This document shows, in pieces, positions 49,748 to 58,952 of a stretch of 64,000 nt of DNA. Under the pieces are notes generated by a model. It was given only the letters and a program-made list of their open reading frames with translations, ran no database searches and had not been told where the DNA came from. A program made the position numbers and the translations under genes. The stretch spans positions 2,100,967 to 2,164,966 of the forward strand of contig NZ_CP014844.1 of the NCBI RefSeq assembly GCF_001598055.1, given 5' to 3'. Source of the stretch: Cupriavidus nantongensis (lineage in GTDB: Bacteria > Pseudomonadota > Gammaproteobacteria > Burkholderiales > Burkholderiaceae). Each line of letters opens with the position of its first letter. The stretch's first letter is position 1.

Positions 49748-49980
49748 CGTTTAGCGAGGCGCCTAATTACGTCGTGGTGCTTTTCGATCACACCGGTCGC
49801 CACGTCCAAGACCTTACCCGATGCTGCGCGCTTCACGGTCGTGACCTTGCCGCCCACGACATGCCTTTCGAGGCTAGATTCAGCGGGCCTGGTTTGCCAG
49901 GAGCCCGTTACAGGGCTGCGCGCGACCGACGCGCGCTCACGGATCGGGATGTTGTACTTGGACAGGTTGACTTTGGACAT
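49744..49980 (-). CDS. Probable antitoxin of the Doc toxin
   Basis: A 78-aa basic protein directly upstream and overlapping doc. The sequence MSKVNLSKYNIPIRERASVA ... LDVATGVIEKHHDVIRRLAK does not resemble classic Phd closely; the assignment is from position and size. The basic N-terminus and short helical C-terminus would suit DNA binding and toxin binding. Confidence 0.6.
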   Translation of the reverse strand: MSKVNLSKYNIPIRERASVARSPVTGSWQTRPAESSLERHVVGGKVTTVKRAASGKVLDVATGVIEKHHDVIRRLAKR

Positions 49981-50059
49981 GGGAAACCCTCGGCTTCTGC
50001 GATTCAGTATAACCGTGCCGGAAAAGAGAAGTGTATTTTGACGCTGGCCGTCACCCCGG

Positions 50060-50096
50060 ATCGACAGAAAAACAAAAAGCCCGCATGTGCGGGCTT
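50060..50096 (-). terminator. Terminator downstream of tRNA-fMet
   Basis: Minus strand: a 9-bp stem AAGCCCGCA/TGCGGGCTT (50077-50096) followed by TTTGTTTTTC. It lies about 60 bp beyond the tRNA 3' end and terminates that transcript. Confidence 0.75.
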
Positions 50097-50155
50097 GTCG
50101 TCATTTCCAGCCGCCTTTTGGAGCGTAGGCGATTGGCACTGAGTGTCTCTCAGTT

Positions 50156-50231
50156 TGGTTGCGGGGGCAGGACTTGAACCTGCGACCTTCGGGTTATGAG
50201 CCCGACGAGCTGCCAACTGCTCCACCCCGCG
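50156..50231 (-). tRNA. Initiator tRNA-Met (fMet), anticodon CAT
   Basis: A 76-nt cloverleaf with encoded CCA. The 5' stem CGCGGGG pairs with CCCCGC and leaves the C1-A72 mismatch. The anticodon stem-loop TCGGGCTCATAACCCGA has the three consecutive G-C pairs, and the loop GGTTCAAGTCC is the T arm. C1-A72 plus the GGG/CCC stem are the hallmarks of the initiator. Its 3' end faces the palindrome side, as would suit an integration site, but I see no repeated tRNA end elsewhere in the window. Confidence 0.92.
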
Positions 50232-50353
50232 TCCGTCGAAGAAAAGATTATATGGCATCCGGTTGCGCAATGCAACACCTGTTTAACAAAACCTGGCGGC
50301 GATGCGCATTGCCGCGTGCCATAACGATTAGATCGCCGCGGCGGGGCAGAGGT

Positions 50354-51106
50354 TCAGCCGGCCTCGGGGGTATTGCTTGTGCGCTGCCACAGCGCGGCCT
50401 CGAACTCGAAGCTGTCGCGCTGCTGCAGGTCGTCGCGCTGCCACATCACGCGGTCGCGGCGCACGGTCAGCATCCAGGTGGTGGTGGCCAGCGGGGTCGG
50501 GTGCGAGAACGCGCGCGGCGTCAGCACCGCGCCGCACGGACCGTGCTGCGGATCGCGTACCGAGGTGTAGCGGATCATGCCCAAGCCGGCTTCGCGCGCG
50601 ATGCGGCCGAAGGCCTGGCAGGGCTCGTGGTTGTCCGGGTCGGTCCAGGCGGCGCGGTCGCGGTCGAACGGCGGCTGGTCGAGCGCCACGCCGGAGGTCT
50701 CGACGCGCACCTCGAACAGCGTCTGCGCGCGCGCGTCGATGCGGGGCAGCGCCGGGCTGTCATTGAGGAAGCGCCAGCGCCAGTAGCCCAGCTCGGCACA
50801 CGCGGTGCGGATCTCGTTGGCGCCATAGAACACGCCCGGGTCCTGGCTGGCGCGGAAGCGCGAGCCCCAGGGCGAGGGCGGATAGCGGAACGGGGTGAAC
50901 AGCAGATAGTGCAGATGGTGTGCCTCGACCGGCACCACCGGTTTGCCGGCATCGAGCACGGCTTCGAGTACTGCCTGTTCCTCCAGGCTGTCGACCAGCG
51001 GCATGGTCGAGACCACATGCTGGGCTTCCACCGCCCGCCACAGCGTGAGCGCGAACTGCCGGCGCTCAGATGCGACCGCGGGTGGCGTCCAGGTAGTGAA
51101 CGACAC
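50354..51106 (-). CDS. RES-domain toxin
   Basis: A 250-aa RES-family protein (GTG start 51106, overlapping the antitoxin by 41 bp). Recognised by FRYPPSPWGSRFRASQDPGV, FYGANEIRTACAELGYWRWR and the end region RIAREAGLGMIRYTSVRDPQ. The conserved Arg (SRFR), Tyr/Glu (FYGANE) and the later Ser of SVRDP fit the NAD-degrading active site of RES toxins. The size is on the long side for the family. Paired with an Xre-type antitoxin upstream. Confidence 0.8.
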   Translation of the reverse strand: MSFTTWTPPAVASERRQFALTLWRAVEAQHVVSTMPLVDSLEEQAVLEAVLDAGKPVVPVEAHHLHYLLFTPFRYPPSPWGSRFRASQDPGVFYGANEIRTACAELGYWRWRFLNDSPALPRIDARAQTLFEVRVETSGVALDQPPFDRDRAAWTDPDNHEPCQAFGRIAREAGLGMIRYTSVRDPQHGPCGAVLTPRAFSHPTPLATTTWMLTVRRDRVMWQRDDLQQRDSFEFEAALWQRTSNTPEAG

Positions 51107-51455
51107 GGACCAGACCTTCGGTGGTGCGGATCAGCTCGAGCGGCTTGCCGCCCAGCGCGAGGTTGTCATGGGTGAGCCAAAGCCGGGCCTGGTCGCCATG
51201 GCCCAGGATGGCGTCGAGCGAGCGGAACAGGCGCACGAACAGGACGCCGAATTCCCACTCCTTGCGGTGCGCGTCGAGCACATAGCCGCCCGACGCCATG
51301 CGCGAGACCGAGGCCGTGCTGATGCCCAGCACGCTTGCCACCATGGCCTGGCTGATGCCCAGGAAGCCGGCGGCGCCCATGACCGCCTTGGTCAGCGTGG
51401 TGCCGGGGTCGGGGCCGCCGGCGGGATCGGTTTCGGGAATCCGCCTCGATTGCAT
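51066..51455 (-). CDS. Xre/MbcA/ParS-type antitoxin
   Basis: A 129-aa protein with ribosome site CAGGAG. Helix-turn-helix at about residues 30-60 (LGISQAMVASVLGISTASVS, RMASGGY) and the C-terminal MbcA/ParS-type toxin-binding domain (ARLWLTHDNLALGGKPLELI, RTTEGLVRVVHYLDATRGRI), which is diagnostic. Antitoxin first, toxin second is the normal order for RES-Xre systems. Confidence 0.85.
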   Translation of the reverse strand: MQSRRIPETDPAGGPDPGTTLTKAVMGAAGFLGISQAMVASVLGISTASVSRMASGGYVLDAHRKEWEFGVLFVRLFRSLDAILGHGDQARLWLTHDNLALGGKPLELIRTTEGLVRVVHYLDATRGRI

Positions 51456-51494
51456 CGCCTATGCTCCTGTTTCTTCAGAAAGATTATAGGCGAT
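51454..51494 (-). promoter_or_regulatory. Promoter and operator of the RES-Xre pair
   Basis: Minus-strand -10 box TATAAT at 51483-51488. A perfect inverted repeat ATCGCCTAT (51454-51462) / ATAGGCGAT (51486-51494), 23 bp apart, covers the -10 and the start codon, so a bound Xre dimer or tetramer would repress its own operon. Confidence 0.65.
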
Positions 51495-51570
51495 GAATTT
51501 CAGAAGGGAAGGGGCTGCTGAAGAATTCCGAGCCTATGACGCGCCGCGCCGGTATTGCGGCGGGACGCGG

Positions 51571-52815
51571 TTAATAGGTTTCGATATGCAGCCGTCCTTC
51601 GGCCTTCATGGTGGTTTCCAGCGCCTTCCAGTTAAGACCGGCGCTGGCGCAGACCGTTTCAAATGCGGCCAGCACGCCTTCCTCCATGCCTTTCAGGCCG
51701 CAGATATAGACATGGCCGTTGGCGTCGCCCAGCAGTGCCGCGACGCTGTCGGCGGCGTCGCGGATCGCGTCCTGGACATAGCGGCGCGGCGTGGCCGGGT
51801 CGCGCGAGAAGGCGAAGTGGATTTCGAGGAAATCCCTGGGCAGCTTCAGCAGCGGGCCGAAGTAGGGCAGTTCGGCGGCATTGCGCGCACCGAAGAACAG
51901 CAGCCGGCGCCCGCTGAATTGGGCCAGGTTGCGGCGCATGCGCTCGGTCATGGCGCGCATCGGTGCCGAGCCGGTGCCGGTGCAGATCATCATCACGCTG
52001 GCCTCGGCGTGGTTGGGCATCAGGAAGGTCGAGCCGAACGGGCCCACCACCTGCACCGTGTCGCCCTTGGCGAGGTCGCACAGGTAGTTGGATGCGACGC
52101 CCCGCACCGGCTTGCCGTCGTGGTCCTGCTCGACCCGCTTCACCGTCAGCGCGAGGTTGTTATAGCCGGGGCGCTCGCCGTCGCGCGGGCTGGCGACCGA
52201 ATACATGCGGATGTAGTGCGGCTTGCCCGCGGCATCGGTGCCGGGCGGCAGGATGCCGATCGACTGGCCTTCCAGGATCGGGAAGAAGTGGGTGCCGAGA
52301 TCCAGCACGATATGGTGGATGTCGCTGGACGCATCCGCCGCGGTAAGCCGGTAATTGCCGGCCACGGTGGCGGTTACCGGGGCGCGCACGCCGTGCAGGT
52401 TCACATAGGGATGGGCGGCCGACCAAGGTGCGCGCGGCGAGGTATGGCGGCTGGTCTCGACCGACTGGATCGCGGCATCGTCGGCTGCGGTGGTGCCGCT
52501 GGCGGAGGTGGCCGGCGCGGCCTGGTCCGTGCTGTCCAGCTCCGGCAATGGCAACTCGGCCGGCAGCTCGTCCCACAGCAGCTGTGCCTCGATCGGGTAG
52601 GCCTGGCCGCGCAGCATGGTGCGCCAGTTGTCGATGGCGCCGGTCGGGCACGGCGACAGGCAGGCGTTGCAGCCGTTGCATACGTCGGCCCGGACCACAT
52701 AGTTGCGGTCGTCATGGGTGATGGCGTCGATCGGGCAGGTGTCTTCGCAGGTGTTGCAGCGAATGCAGATTTCCGGATCGATCAGGTGCTGCTTGATGAG
52801 GTCGGGGGCGCCCAT
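51571..52815 (-). CDS. boxA: Benzoyl-CoA 2,3-epoxidase reductase subunit BoxA
   Basis: A 414-aa iron-sulfur flavoprotein. ATG 52815 is used. Two ferredoxin clusters are at [12 protein letters not shown] and [12 protein letters not shown] (residues about 15-60), and the FAD/NADPH reductase part follows an Ala-rich linker ([20 protein letters not shown] for [35 protein letters not shown] for NADPH). It passes electrons from NADPH to BoxB. The C-terminal residues [15 protein letters not shown] are standard. Downstream of boxB by 13 bp. Confidence 0.95.
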   Translation of the reverse strand: MGAPDLIKQHLIDPEICIRCNTCEDTCPIDAITHDDRNYVVRADVCNGCNACLSPCPTGAIDNWRTMLRGQAYPIEAQLLWDELPAELPLPELDSTDQAAPATSASGTTAADDAAIQSVETSRHTSPRAPWSAAHPYVNLHGVRAPVTATVAGNYRLTAADASSDIHHIVLDLGTHFFPILEGQSIGILPPGTDAAGKPHYIRMYSVASPRDGERPGYNNLALTVKRVEQDHDGKPVRGVASNYLCDLAKGDTVQVVGPFGSTFLMPNHAEASVMMICTGTGSAPMRAMTERMRRNLAQFSGRRLLFFGARNAAELPYFGPLLKLPRDFLEIHFAFSRDPATPRRYVQDAIRDAADSVAALLGDANGHVYICGLKGMEEGVLAAFETVCASAGLNWKALETTMKAEGRLHIETY

Positions 52816-52828
52816 GGCGTGTCGGGTT

Positions 52829-54253
52829 TCAGTTGAAGCGCACGTATTCGAAATCCATCGGCTGGCGGTTGATGCCCACCGCCGGCGGGGCGATCCAGTT
52901 GGCATACTTGCCGGGCCCGGTGACGCGGCCCATCAGCGAGGCGACGAAGGCGCGGTCTGCGTCGGTCGCCAGCCAGTCGCGTTCGTGGGCCTGCCATTCG
53001 GCGTCCGATATCAGCCTGCCGTCGGGCGAGACATGGACGTTGGCCAGCGTGCCGATCCTGCGGTTGAAGGCCTTGTGCGGCACCGTCAGCCGGAAGGCGA
53101 TGCCGGCCTTCTCGATGACCTTGTTCCAGCGCGCCACGCCCCCCATGCTGTCCTTGATGTAGTCGTCGCGCAGCACTTCGTTGAGCGCGTTGAGCATCGG
53201 CACCTCGCGCTCGCCGAGGCGGCCGTCGCGCACTTCGGGCACGCGGTAGACATCGTTCTTGAGCACATGGTCGTCGGCGCGCTTGCCTTCCTCGAAGCGT
53301 CCCTTCAGCCCCGCGCTGTAGAAGGTGGCGGCGTTCGATGACTGGTCGGCGCCGAACAGGTCGATGGTGACGCTGTAGTGGAAGTTCAGGTAGCGCTGGA
53401 TGGTCGGCAGGTCGATCACGCCGGCGGCGCGCACCTCGGCCGGGTCTTCGATGCCGCGCTCGCGCATGACCTCGCAGGTGCGCTGGATCACGCGCGATAC
53501 GCCGGATTCACCGACGAACATGTGGTGCGCTTCCTCGGTCAGCATGAAGCGCGTGGTGCGCGCGAGCGGATCGAAGCCGGACTCGGCCAGCGCGCACAGC
53601 TGGAACTTGCCGTCGCGGTCGGTGAAGTAGGTGAACATGAAGAACGACAGCCAGTCCGGCGTGCGTTCGTTGAAGGCGCCGAGGATGCGCGGGTTGTCCT
53701 GGTCGCCGGAGCGGCGCTCCAGCAGCGCCTCGGCTTCCTCGCGGCCGTCGCGGCCGAAATAGCGGTGCAGCAGGTACACCATCGCCCACAGGTGGCGGCC
53801 TTCTTCGACGTTGACCTGGAACAGGTTGCGCAGGTCGTACAGGCTGGGCGCGGTCAGGCCGAGGTGGCGCTGCTGCTCGACCGAGGCGGGCTCGGTGTCG
53901 CCCTGGGTCACGATAATGCGGCGCAGGTTGGCGCGGTGCTCGCCCGGCACCTCCTGCCACGCGGCCTCGCCCTTGTGCTCGCCAAAGTGTATGCGGCGCT
54001 CGGGATCGGCCGGCTGCAGGAAGATGCCCCAACGGTAGTCTGGCATCCTGACGTGGTCGAAATGCGCCCAGCCGGACGGATCGACCGACACCGCGGTGCG
54101 CAGGTACACCTCGAACCCGTGCGAGCCGTCAGGCCCCATGTCGCGCCACCAGTCGAGGAAGGCTGGCTGCCAGTGCTCCAGCGCGCGCTGCAGCGCGCGG
54201 TCGTCGGACAGGTTGACGTTGTTGGGGATCTTCTGGCTGTAGTCGATGCTCAC
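52829..54253 (-). CDS. boxB: Benzoyl-CoA 2,3-epoxidase oxygenase subunit BoxB
   Basis: A 474-aa di-iron monooxygenase that forms 2,3-epoxybenzoyl-CoA. It begins [20 protein letters not shown] at GTG 54253 with ribosome site GGAGA; a much longer open frame upstream only runs through boxC in the wrong frame. Metal-ligand helices are visible as [20 protein letters not shown] and [20 protein letters not shown] (Glu and His pairs). Ends MDFEYVRFN, as in BoxB. Middle gene of the boxCBA operon. Confidence 0.95.
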   Translation of the reverse strand: MSIDYSQKIPNNVNLSDDRALQRALEHWQPAFLDWWRDMGPDGSHGFEVYLRTAVSVDPSGWAHFDHVRMPDYRWGIFLQPADPERRIHFGEHKGEAAWQEVPGEHRANLRRIIVTQGDTEPASVEQQRHLGLTAPSLYDLRNLFQVNVEEGRHLWAMVYLLHRYFGRDGREEAEALLERRSGDQDNPRILGAFNERTPDWLSFFMFTYFTDRDGKFQLCALAESGFDPLARTTRFMLTEEAHHMFVGESGVSRVIQRTCEVMRERGIEDPAEVRAAGVIDLPTIQRYLNFHYSVTIDLFGADQSSNAATFYSAGLKGRFEEGKRADDHVLKNDVYRVPEVRDGRLGEREVPMLNALNEVLRDDYIKDSMGGVARWNKVIEKAGIAFRLTVPHKAFNRRIGTLANVHVSPDGRLISDAEWQAHERDWLATDADRAFVASLMGRVTGPGKYANWIAPPAVGINRQPMDFEYVRFN

Positions 54254-54285
54254 GTCCTGGTCTCCTGTGTGTTCTGGCGGGCGCG

Positions 54286-55983
54286 CTAGACGCGGTCCCA
54301 GTCGAAGCGGGCCTTGTTGCCGCTGCCGAAGACCTTCAGCGCGCCGTTCTCGCCGACGGCGTTGGGGCGCTGGAAGATCCAGTTCTGCCAGGCGGTAAGC
54401 CGGCCGAAGATGCGGGTCTCCATGGTCTCGGCGCCGCCGAAGCGCAGGTTGGCCTCCATCCCCGTCAGCGCATCCGGCGACAGGCTGGCGCGTTCCTCCA
54501 GCGCGATGCGGATCTCGTCTTCCCAGTCGATATCGTCGGGCGCCGCGGTGATCAGGCCGAGCGAATCGGCGCTGAGCGCGTCCAGCGGCGCGCCGATGTG
54601 GTCGCGCACCGGGCCCAGCGCGGCCTCGTCGCCGTAGAAGCGCGCGGCCAGCCGGGTCTGGCCGTTGGGCATGGGGTAGTGGCCGAAATTGAGCGGCGAG
54701 ACGAACACGCGCGGCGCGTCGTCGGGGGCGTCGGGCAGGTGCAGCATGTAGCTGCGGTCGGCGGCCAGCGCCAGTTCCAGCAGCGTGCCGGCAAAGCAGG
54801 AATCGGGCTCGATCAGCGCGATCAGGCTGCGCGACGACACATCCAGCCGCGCCAGCGTGCGGCGCAGCATGCCCAGGGTCTCGCGCACGAACCAGTGGCC
54901 GGCGTGCGCCTGCAGCAGGGCATCGGCCGCCATCACCGCGGCCGGGTCGCCGTCGGTCTTCAGCACCCAGATGCCGATGTCGAGATGGTTGGTGCGCAGC
55001 GTCAGGATGGCGTCGTCGAGTTCGCGCGCCATCTTCAGCGGCCACCATTGCGCGCCGGCGGCGACCACGCCGGCCAGGTCGGCGGGCTGGTGCTTGTCGG
55101 GGCCGAACACGGTCAGCGTGGCCTTGCGCGCGGCAGCATCGACATGCACGCGCACGGTCTCGAAGCGATAGCCGTCCGGCTCGACGGTGCGCGACAGCGG
55201 CGTCAGCGTGATGCCGTGGTGGCCTTGCGGACGGTCGCTGGTGGCCGCCAGCGCCGCGGCGCGCTCGGCCACGTATTCGGCGAAGCGCGCCGGCTTGACT
55301 ACCTCGTCGACCAGCTTCCAGTCTTTGGCGCGCTGGCCGCGCACGCCTTCGGTGGTGGTGCAGAAGATGTCGGCGTGGTCGCGGCGCACATGGCGCTTGT
55401 CGGTCACGCGCGTGAGGCCGCCGGTGCCGGGCAGCACCCCCAGCAGCGGCACCTCGGGCAGGCTCACCGCCGACGAGCGGTCGTCGACCAGCACGATCTC
55501 GTCGCACGCCAGCGCCAGCTCATAGCCGCCGCCGGCGGTGGTGCCGTTGCAGGCGGCGATGAACTTCAGCCCCGAGTGCCTGCTGGCGTCCTCGATGGCA
55601 TTGCGGGTCTCGTTGGTGAACTTGCAGAAGTTGACCTTCCACGCGTGCGACGACTGCCCCAGCATGAAGATATTGGCGCCCGAGCAGAAGATGCGCTCGC
55701 GCGCGCTGGTGAGCACAACGGTGCGCACCTCGGGATGCTCGAAGCGGATGCGCTGCAGCGCGTCGTGCAGTTCGATGTCGACGCCGAGGTCGTAGGAATT
55801 GAGCTTGAGCGCATAGCCCGGACGCAGGCCGCCTTCCTCATCGACATCCATCGCCAGCGTGGCGATGGGGCCGTTAAAGCTCAGCTTCCAGTGGCGGTAC
55901 TGGTCGGGATGGCGCTCGAACGTGACCGGCGCGGCCGCGTCTGCCTGGCCGGAAGGTTGCGGGGCGATTGCCGGCGTGGACAT
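54286..55983 (-). CDS. boxC: 2,3-epoxybenzoyl-CoA dihydrolase BoxC
   Basis: A 565-aa crotonase-superfamily enzyme that opens the epoxide ring and releases formate, giving 3,4-didehydroadipyl-CoA semialdehyde. Seen: RERIFCSGANIFMLGQSSHA (oxyanion-hole region), ACNGTTAGGGYELALACDEI, VSLPEVPLLGVLPGTGGLTR and the second crotonase half with SLIALIEPDSCFAGTLLELA. The length is typical for BoxC. ATG 55983 has ribosome site CAGGAGA; it is the first gene of the minus-strand operon and its promoter holds BoxR-type boxes. Confidence 0.95.
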   Translation of the reverse strand: MSTPAIAPQPSGQADAAAPVTFERHPDQYRHWKLSFNGPIATLAMDVDEEGGLRPGYALKLNSYDLGVDIELHDALQRIRFEHPEVRTVVLTSARERIFCSGANIFMLGQSSHAWKVNFCKFTNETRNAIEDASRHSGLKFIAACNGTTAGGGYELALACDEIVLVDDRSSAVSLPEVPLLGVLPGTGGLTRVTDKRHVRRDHADIFCTTTEGVRGQRAKDWKLVDEVVKPARFAEYVAERAAALAATSDRPQGHHGITLTPLSRTVEPDGYRFETVRVHVDAAARKATLTVFGPDKHQPADLAGVVAAGAQWWPLKMARELDDAILTLRTNHLDIGIWVLKTDGDPAAVMAADALLQAHAGHWFVRETLGMLRRTLARLDVSSRSLIALIEPDSCFAGTLLELALAADRSYMLHLPDAPDDAPRVFVSPLNFGHYPMPNGQTRLAARFYGDEAALGPVRDHIGAPLDALSADSLGLITAAPDDIDWEDEIRIALEERASLSPDALTGMEANLRFGGAETMETRIFGRLTAWQNWIFQRPNAVGENGALKVFGSGNKARFDWDRV

Positions 55984-55997
55984 GGCTGTCTCCTGAG

Positions 55998-56038
55998 TGC
56001 ACTATCGTGCCTTGCGGCTTTTGATGAAATATAGTGCA
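55998..56038. promoter_or_regulatory. BoxR-type TGCA operators before boxC
   Basis: Two TGCA boxes in inverted units TGCACTAT (55998-56005) and ATAGTGCA (56031-56038), 25 bp apart, in the gap before boxC. TGCA-containing palindromes are the known recognition elements of BzdR/BoxR. The same ATAGTGCA unit is repeated in the promoter of the ligase gene (57153-57160). Confidence 0.6.
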
Positions 56039-56085
56039 TGGAAACGAGCGGTGCAACGTCTTTGTCGGTCGGCGCGGGGGGCGGC

Positions 56086-57033
56086 TCAGGCGCCCGCAGC
56101 CTCCAGCCGGGCGCGCAGTTGCTGCAGCGAGGTCGCGGCGTCCTGGCCGCTGGTGTCGATCGACAGGTCGGCGCGGTCATACAGCGGCGCGCGCGCTTCG
56201 AGGATGCGGCGCAGGTCGGCCATGGCCTCGCGGTTGCCTTCCATCGGCCGCATGTCGCCCTGGGCCACCACGCGCGCCATGTGCTCTTCGGGCGAGGTGC
56301 GCACCCAGATGGTGTAGCACTGCGCCAGCAGCAGGTTGAAGGTGGCCGGCTCCGACACCAGGCTGCCGGGGGTGGCCAGCACCATGCGGTCGTGTTCGCG
56401 CAGGGTCCGCTCCAGTGCGCGCATTTCGTAGCGGCGATAGGCGGCCTGGCCGTACAGCGAGTGGATCTCGGACAGGCTGGCGCCGGCTTCCTGCTCGATC
56501 ACGGTATTCAGTTCGACAAAGGGCACGTCGCGCACCGCTGCGAGCGCGCGCCCGAGCGTCGACTTGCCGGCGCCGCGCAGGCCGATCAGCGCGATGCGGC
56601 GGTGGCGCGCATCGCCGGCCTGTTCCGGCGCCAGCGCATGGCGGCAGGCTTCGCGCACGCGCGCGAGGTCGCCGGCGGGCAGCTGCGCCAGCCACTGCAC
56701 CATCTGCGCGAACTCGGACGCCTGCTGGCCGTTGAGGGTGTCGACCTCGGCCAGCACCACCGGCAAGGGCACATCCAGCGCGCGCGCCACCTGCCGCAGC
56801 AGCAGCACCGACGCATTGCCGGTGCCGGTTTCCAGGTTGGCCAGATAGCGTTCGGACACGGCCGCGCCGCGCGCCAGGTCCTTGCGCGACATGCCGCGGG
56901 AGGCGCGCAGCGAACGGATGCGCTCGCCCAGCCGGGTCAGGTAGGGGTCGCGTTCGGCGTTGGCGGCGGGCGCGGCAGGGGTGTCGGCCTCGGCGGCGCT
57001 GGCGGCGGGCAGCGGTGCGGAATCGCGGCGCAT
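56086..57033 (-). CDS. boxR: BoxR/BzdR-type regulator of benzoate degradation
   Basis: A 315-aa repressor with an N-terminal XRE helix-turn-helix (about residues 30-85: LGERIRSLRASRGMSRKDLA, VSERYLANLETGTGNASVLL) joined to a shikimate-kinase-like domain (IALIGLRGAGKSTLGRALAA, VPFVELNTVIEQEAGASLSE, LVSEPATFNLLLAQCYTIWV). In BzdR/BoxR this C-terminal domain binds benzoyl-CoA, which releases the repressor. ATG 57033 is preferred to TTG 57075, because the -10 box TATAAT (57088-57093) would leave only a few bases of leader. Divergent from the ligase gene. Confidence 0.88.
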   Translation of the reverse strand: MRRDSAPLPAASAAEADTPAAPAANAERDPYLTRLGERIRSLRASRGMSRKDLARGAAVSERYLANLETGTGNASVLLLRQVARALDVPLPVVLAEVDTLNGQQASEFAQMVQWLAQLPAGDLARVREACRHALAPEQAGDARHRRIALIGLRGAGKSTLGRALAAVRDVPFVELNTVIEQEAGASLSEIHSLYGQAAYRRYEMRALERTLREHDRMVLATPGSLVSEPATFNLLLAQCYTIWVRTSPEEHMARVVAQGDMRPMEGNREAMADLRRILEARAPLYDRADLSIDTSGQDAATSLQQLRARLEAAGA

Positions 57034-57087
57034 GGTATCGGTCGGGGTTGGTGCGGCCAAAGCAGGCTCGGGCAAAAGCAGGGGCGC

Positions 57088-57200
57088 ATTATACGTTCAG
57101 CGGGGTCGCGCCAAGTGGTGCCGGAGGCGGCTGCCAGCGTGAGCCCTGTCCTATAGTGCATTCCCTTGGTTGCATAATAGTTGATGTGAAATAAAATGCA
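57088..57200. promoter_or_regulatory. boxR/bclA divergent control region with three TGCA boxes
   Basis: A minus-strand -10 TATAAT at 57088-57093 serves boxR. Three TGCA boxes stand at 57157-57160, 57171-57174 and 57197-57200, the first in the unit ATAGTGCA. They are on the side of the ligase gene, whose leader is about 120 bp long. Three sites here against two at boxC suggest stronger or graded control of benzoate activation. Confidence 0.6.
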
Positions 57201-57319
57201 TCAACAAGCGGATCCCGGCTGCATTCCGGCCGGTCCCCATAAAACAGCGACTGGCCTGGCGCCGGCGCGCGCCCGCGGGCCATGGCGGGCCGCGGCGTGC
57301 GACACCGAGGAGTGCAGAC

Positions 57320-58939
57320 ATGACGCCCCCCACCCCTGCCGCGGCCGCGGCCGGCACCGCTGGTGCCATTGCGGCGCTGCCATCACGCTATAACGCCGCC
57401 GACGACCTGCTGTCGCGCAATCTCGAGGCCGGCCGCGGCGCCAAGACCGCTTATCGCGACGACAGCACCGCGCTGACCTACGCCGAGCTCGACGACCGGT
57501 CGCGCCGCTTCGCCGGCGCGCTGCGCGCCGCCGGCCTGCGCCAGGAAGAGCGCCTGTTGCTGTGCGCGCTCGATACGGTCGACTTTCCGGTGGTGTTCCT
57601 CGGCTGCCTGCTGGCGGGCGTGGTGCCGGTGGCGGTCAATACCCTGCTGACCGCCGACGACTACGCATACATGCTCGAACACAGCGGCGCGCGCGCGGTG
57701 GTGGTGTCCGAGCCGCTGCTGCCAGTGATGCAGGCCGCGATCGACAAGAGCGGGCTGTCTCCGACCGTGATCCAGGCCGCGCCCCACGCCGGCGCCGCGC
57801 CGTCGTGCAGCGTCGGCGCGATGCTGGCGCGCACGCGCACGCGCACTCCGGCGCCGGCTGCCAGCACGGGGCCCGACGACATGGCGTTCTGGCTGTACTC
57901 CTCCGGCTCGACCGGCCGGCCCAAGGGCACCGTGCATACCCACGCCAACCTGTTCCACACCGCCGATCTCTATGCGCGGCAAGTGCTGGGCATCCGCGAG
58001 GACGACGTGGTGTTCTCCGCGGCCAAGCTGTTCTTTGCCTACGGGCTGGGCAATGCGCTGACCTTCCCGATGTCGGTCGGCGCCACCACCGTGCTGATGG
58101 CCGAACGGCCCACGCCCGCGGCCGTGTTCAAACGGCTGTGCGAGCACAAGCCGACCGTGTTCTGCGGCGTGCCGACGCTGTTTGCCGGCATGCTGGCCGC
58201 GCCCGAGCTGCCGGCGCGCGCGCAGGTGGCGCTGCGTGTATGCACCTCGGCCGGCGAGGCGCTGCCGCGCGATATCGGCGAACGCTTCCTGGCGCATTTC
58301 GGCTGCGACATCCTCGACGGCATCGGCTCCACCGAGATGCTGCATATCTTCCTGTCGAACCGGCCGGGCGCGGTGCGCTACGGCACCACCGGCGTGCCGG
58401 TCCCCGGCTACGAAATCAGGCTGCTCGACGAGCAGGGCCAGCCCTGCGCCGCGGGCGAGATCGGCGAGCTCTACATCAAGGGCCCGAGCGCCGCGCTGAT
58501 GTACTGGTGCAACCGCGACAAGAGCCGCGAGACCTTTGTCGGCGCCTGGACCCGCAGCGGCGACAAGTACCTGTGCGACGCGGACGGCTACTACACCTAT
58601 GCCGGCCGCAGCGACGACATGCTCAAGGTCGGCGGCATCTATGTCTCGCCGTTCGAGGTCGAGGCCGCGCTGGCACAGCACCCGGCCGTGCTCGAAGCCG
58701 CGGTGATCGGCGTGGCCGATGCCGACCAGCTGGTCAAGCCCAAGGCCTTCGTGGTGCTGCGCCCCGGCCAGCAATGGCACGACGGCATGGCGGCGGAACT
58801 GCAGGCCTTTATCAAGTCGCGCCTGGCCCCGTACAAATACCCGCGCCAGATCGAATGCGTGCCGGAGCTGCCCAAGACCGCGACCGGCAAGATCCAGCGT
58901 TTCCGCCTGCGCCAGCGCGAGCAGGCCGCGCGCGGCTGA
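57320..58939 (+). CDS. bclA: Benzoate-CoA ligase
   Basis: A 539-aa AMP-forming acyl-CoA ligase that activates benzoate. The A-box is YSSGSTGRPKGTVHTHANLF, the substrate region FSAAKLFFAYGLGNALTFPM and ILDGIGSTEMLHIFLSN are those of benzoate-CoA ligases, and the C-domain shows GRSDDMLKVGGIYVSPFEVE and PKTATGKIQRFRLR with the adenylation Lys. The KLFFAYGLGN stretch separates it from fatty acyl ligases. First gene of the plus-strand unit. Confidence 0.93.
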   Translation: MTPPTPAAAAAGTAGAIAALPSRYNAADDLLSRNLEAGRGAKTAYRDDSTALTYAELDDRSRRFAGALRAAGLRQEERLLLCALDTVDFPVVFLGCLLAGVVPVAVNTLLTADDYAYMLEHSGARAVVVSEPLLPVMQAAIDKSGLSPTVIQAAPHAGAAPSCSVGAMLARTRTRTPAPAASTGPDDMAFWLYSSGSTGRPKGTVHTHANLFHTADLYARQVLGIREDDVVFSAAKLFFAYGLGNALTFPMSVGATTVLMAERPTPAAVFKRLCEHKPTVFCGVPTLFAGMLAAPELPARAQVALRVCTSAGEALPRDIGERFLAHFGCDILDGIGSTEMLHIFLSNRPGAVRYGTTGVPVPGYEIRLLDEQGQPCAAGEIGELYIKGPSAALMYWCNRDKSRETFVGAWTRSGDKYLCDADGYYTYAGRSDDMLKVGGIYVSPFEVEAALAQHPAVLEAAVIGVADADQLVKPKAFVVLRPGQQWHDGMAAELQAFIKSRLAPYKYPRQIECVPELPKTATGKIQRFRLRQREQAARG

Positions 58940-58952
58940 ACTTCCTTAACCG

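Noticed and set aside
50156..50231. tRNA-fMet as attachment site of the conjugative element
   Set aside because: Its 3' end faces the element, but no direct repeat of the tRNA end and no adjacent integrase are seen; toxin-antitoxin and ligase genes lie between. The palindrome is the better candidate joint.
54286..55507. Continuous minus-strand frame running from boxB upstream through boxC (892 codons)
   Set aside because: The part upstream of GTG 54253 is Arg/Ala-rich nonsense read in a shifted frame across boxC; boxC itself has a perfect family match in the other frame.
57383..58780. 465-codon minus-strand frame opposite the benzoate-CoA ligase gene
   Set aside because: Low-complexity His/Arg/Gly text, no motif, and fully opposite a gene with strong family motifs; a product of high GC at third positions. 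The same holds for long opposite frames at 51493-52836, 59686-61263 and 62235-63314.
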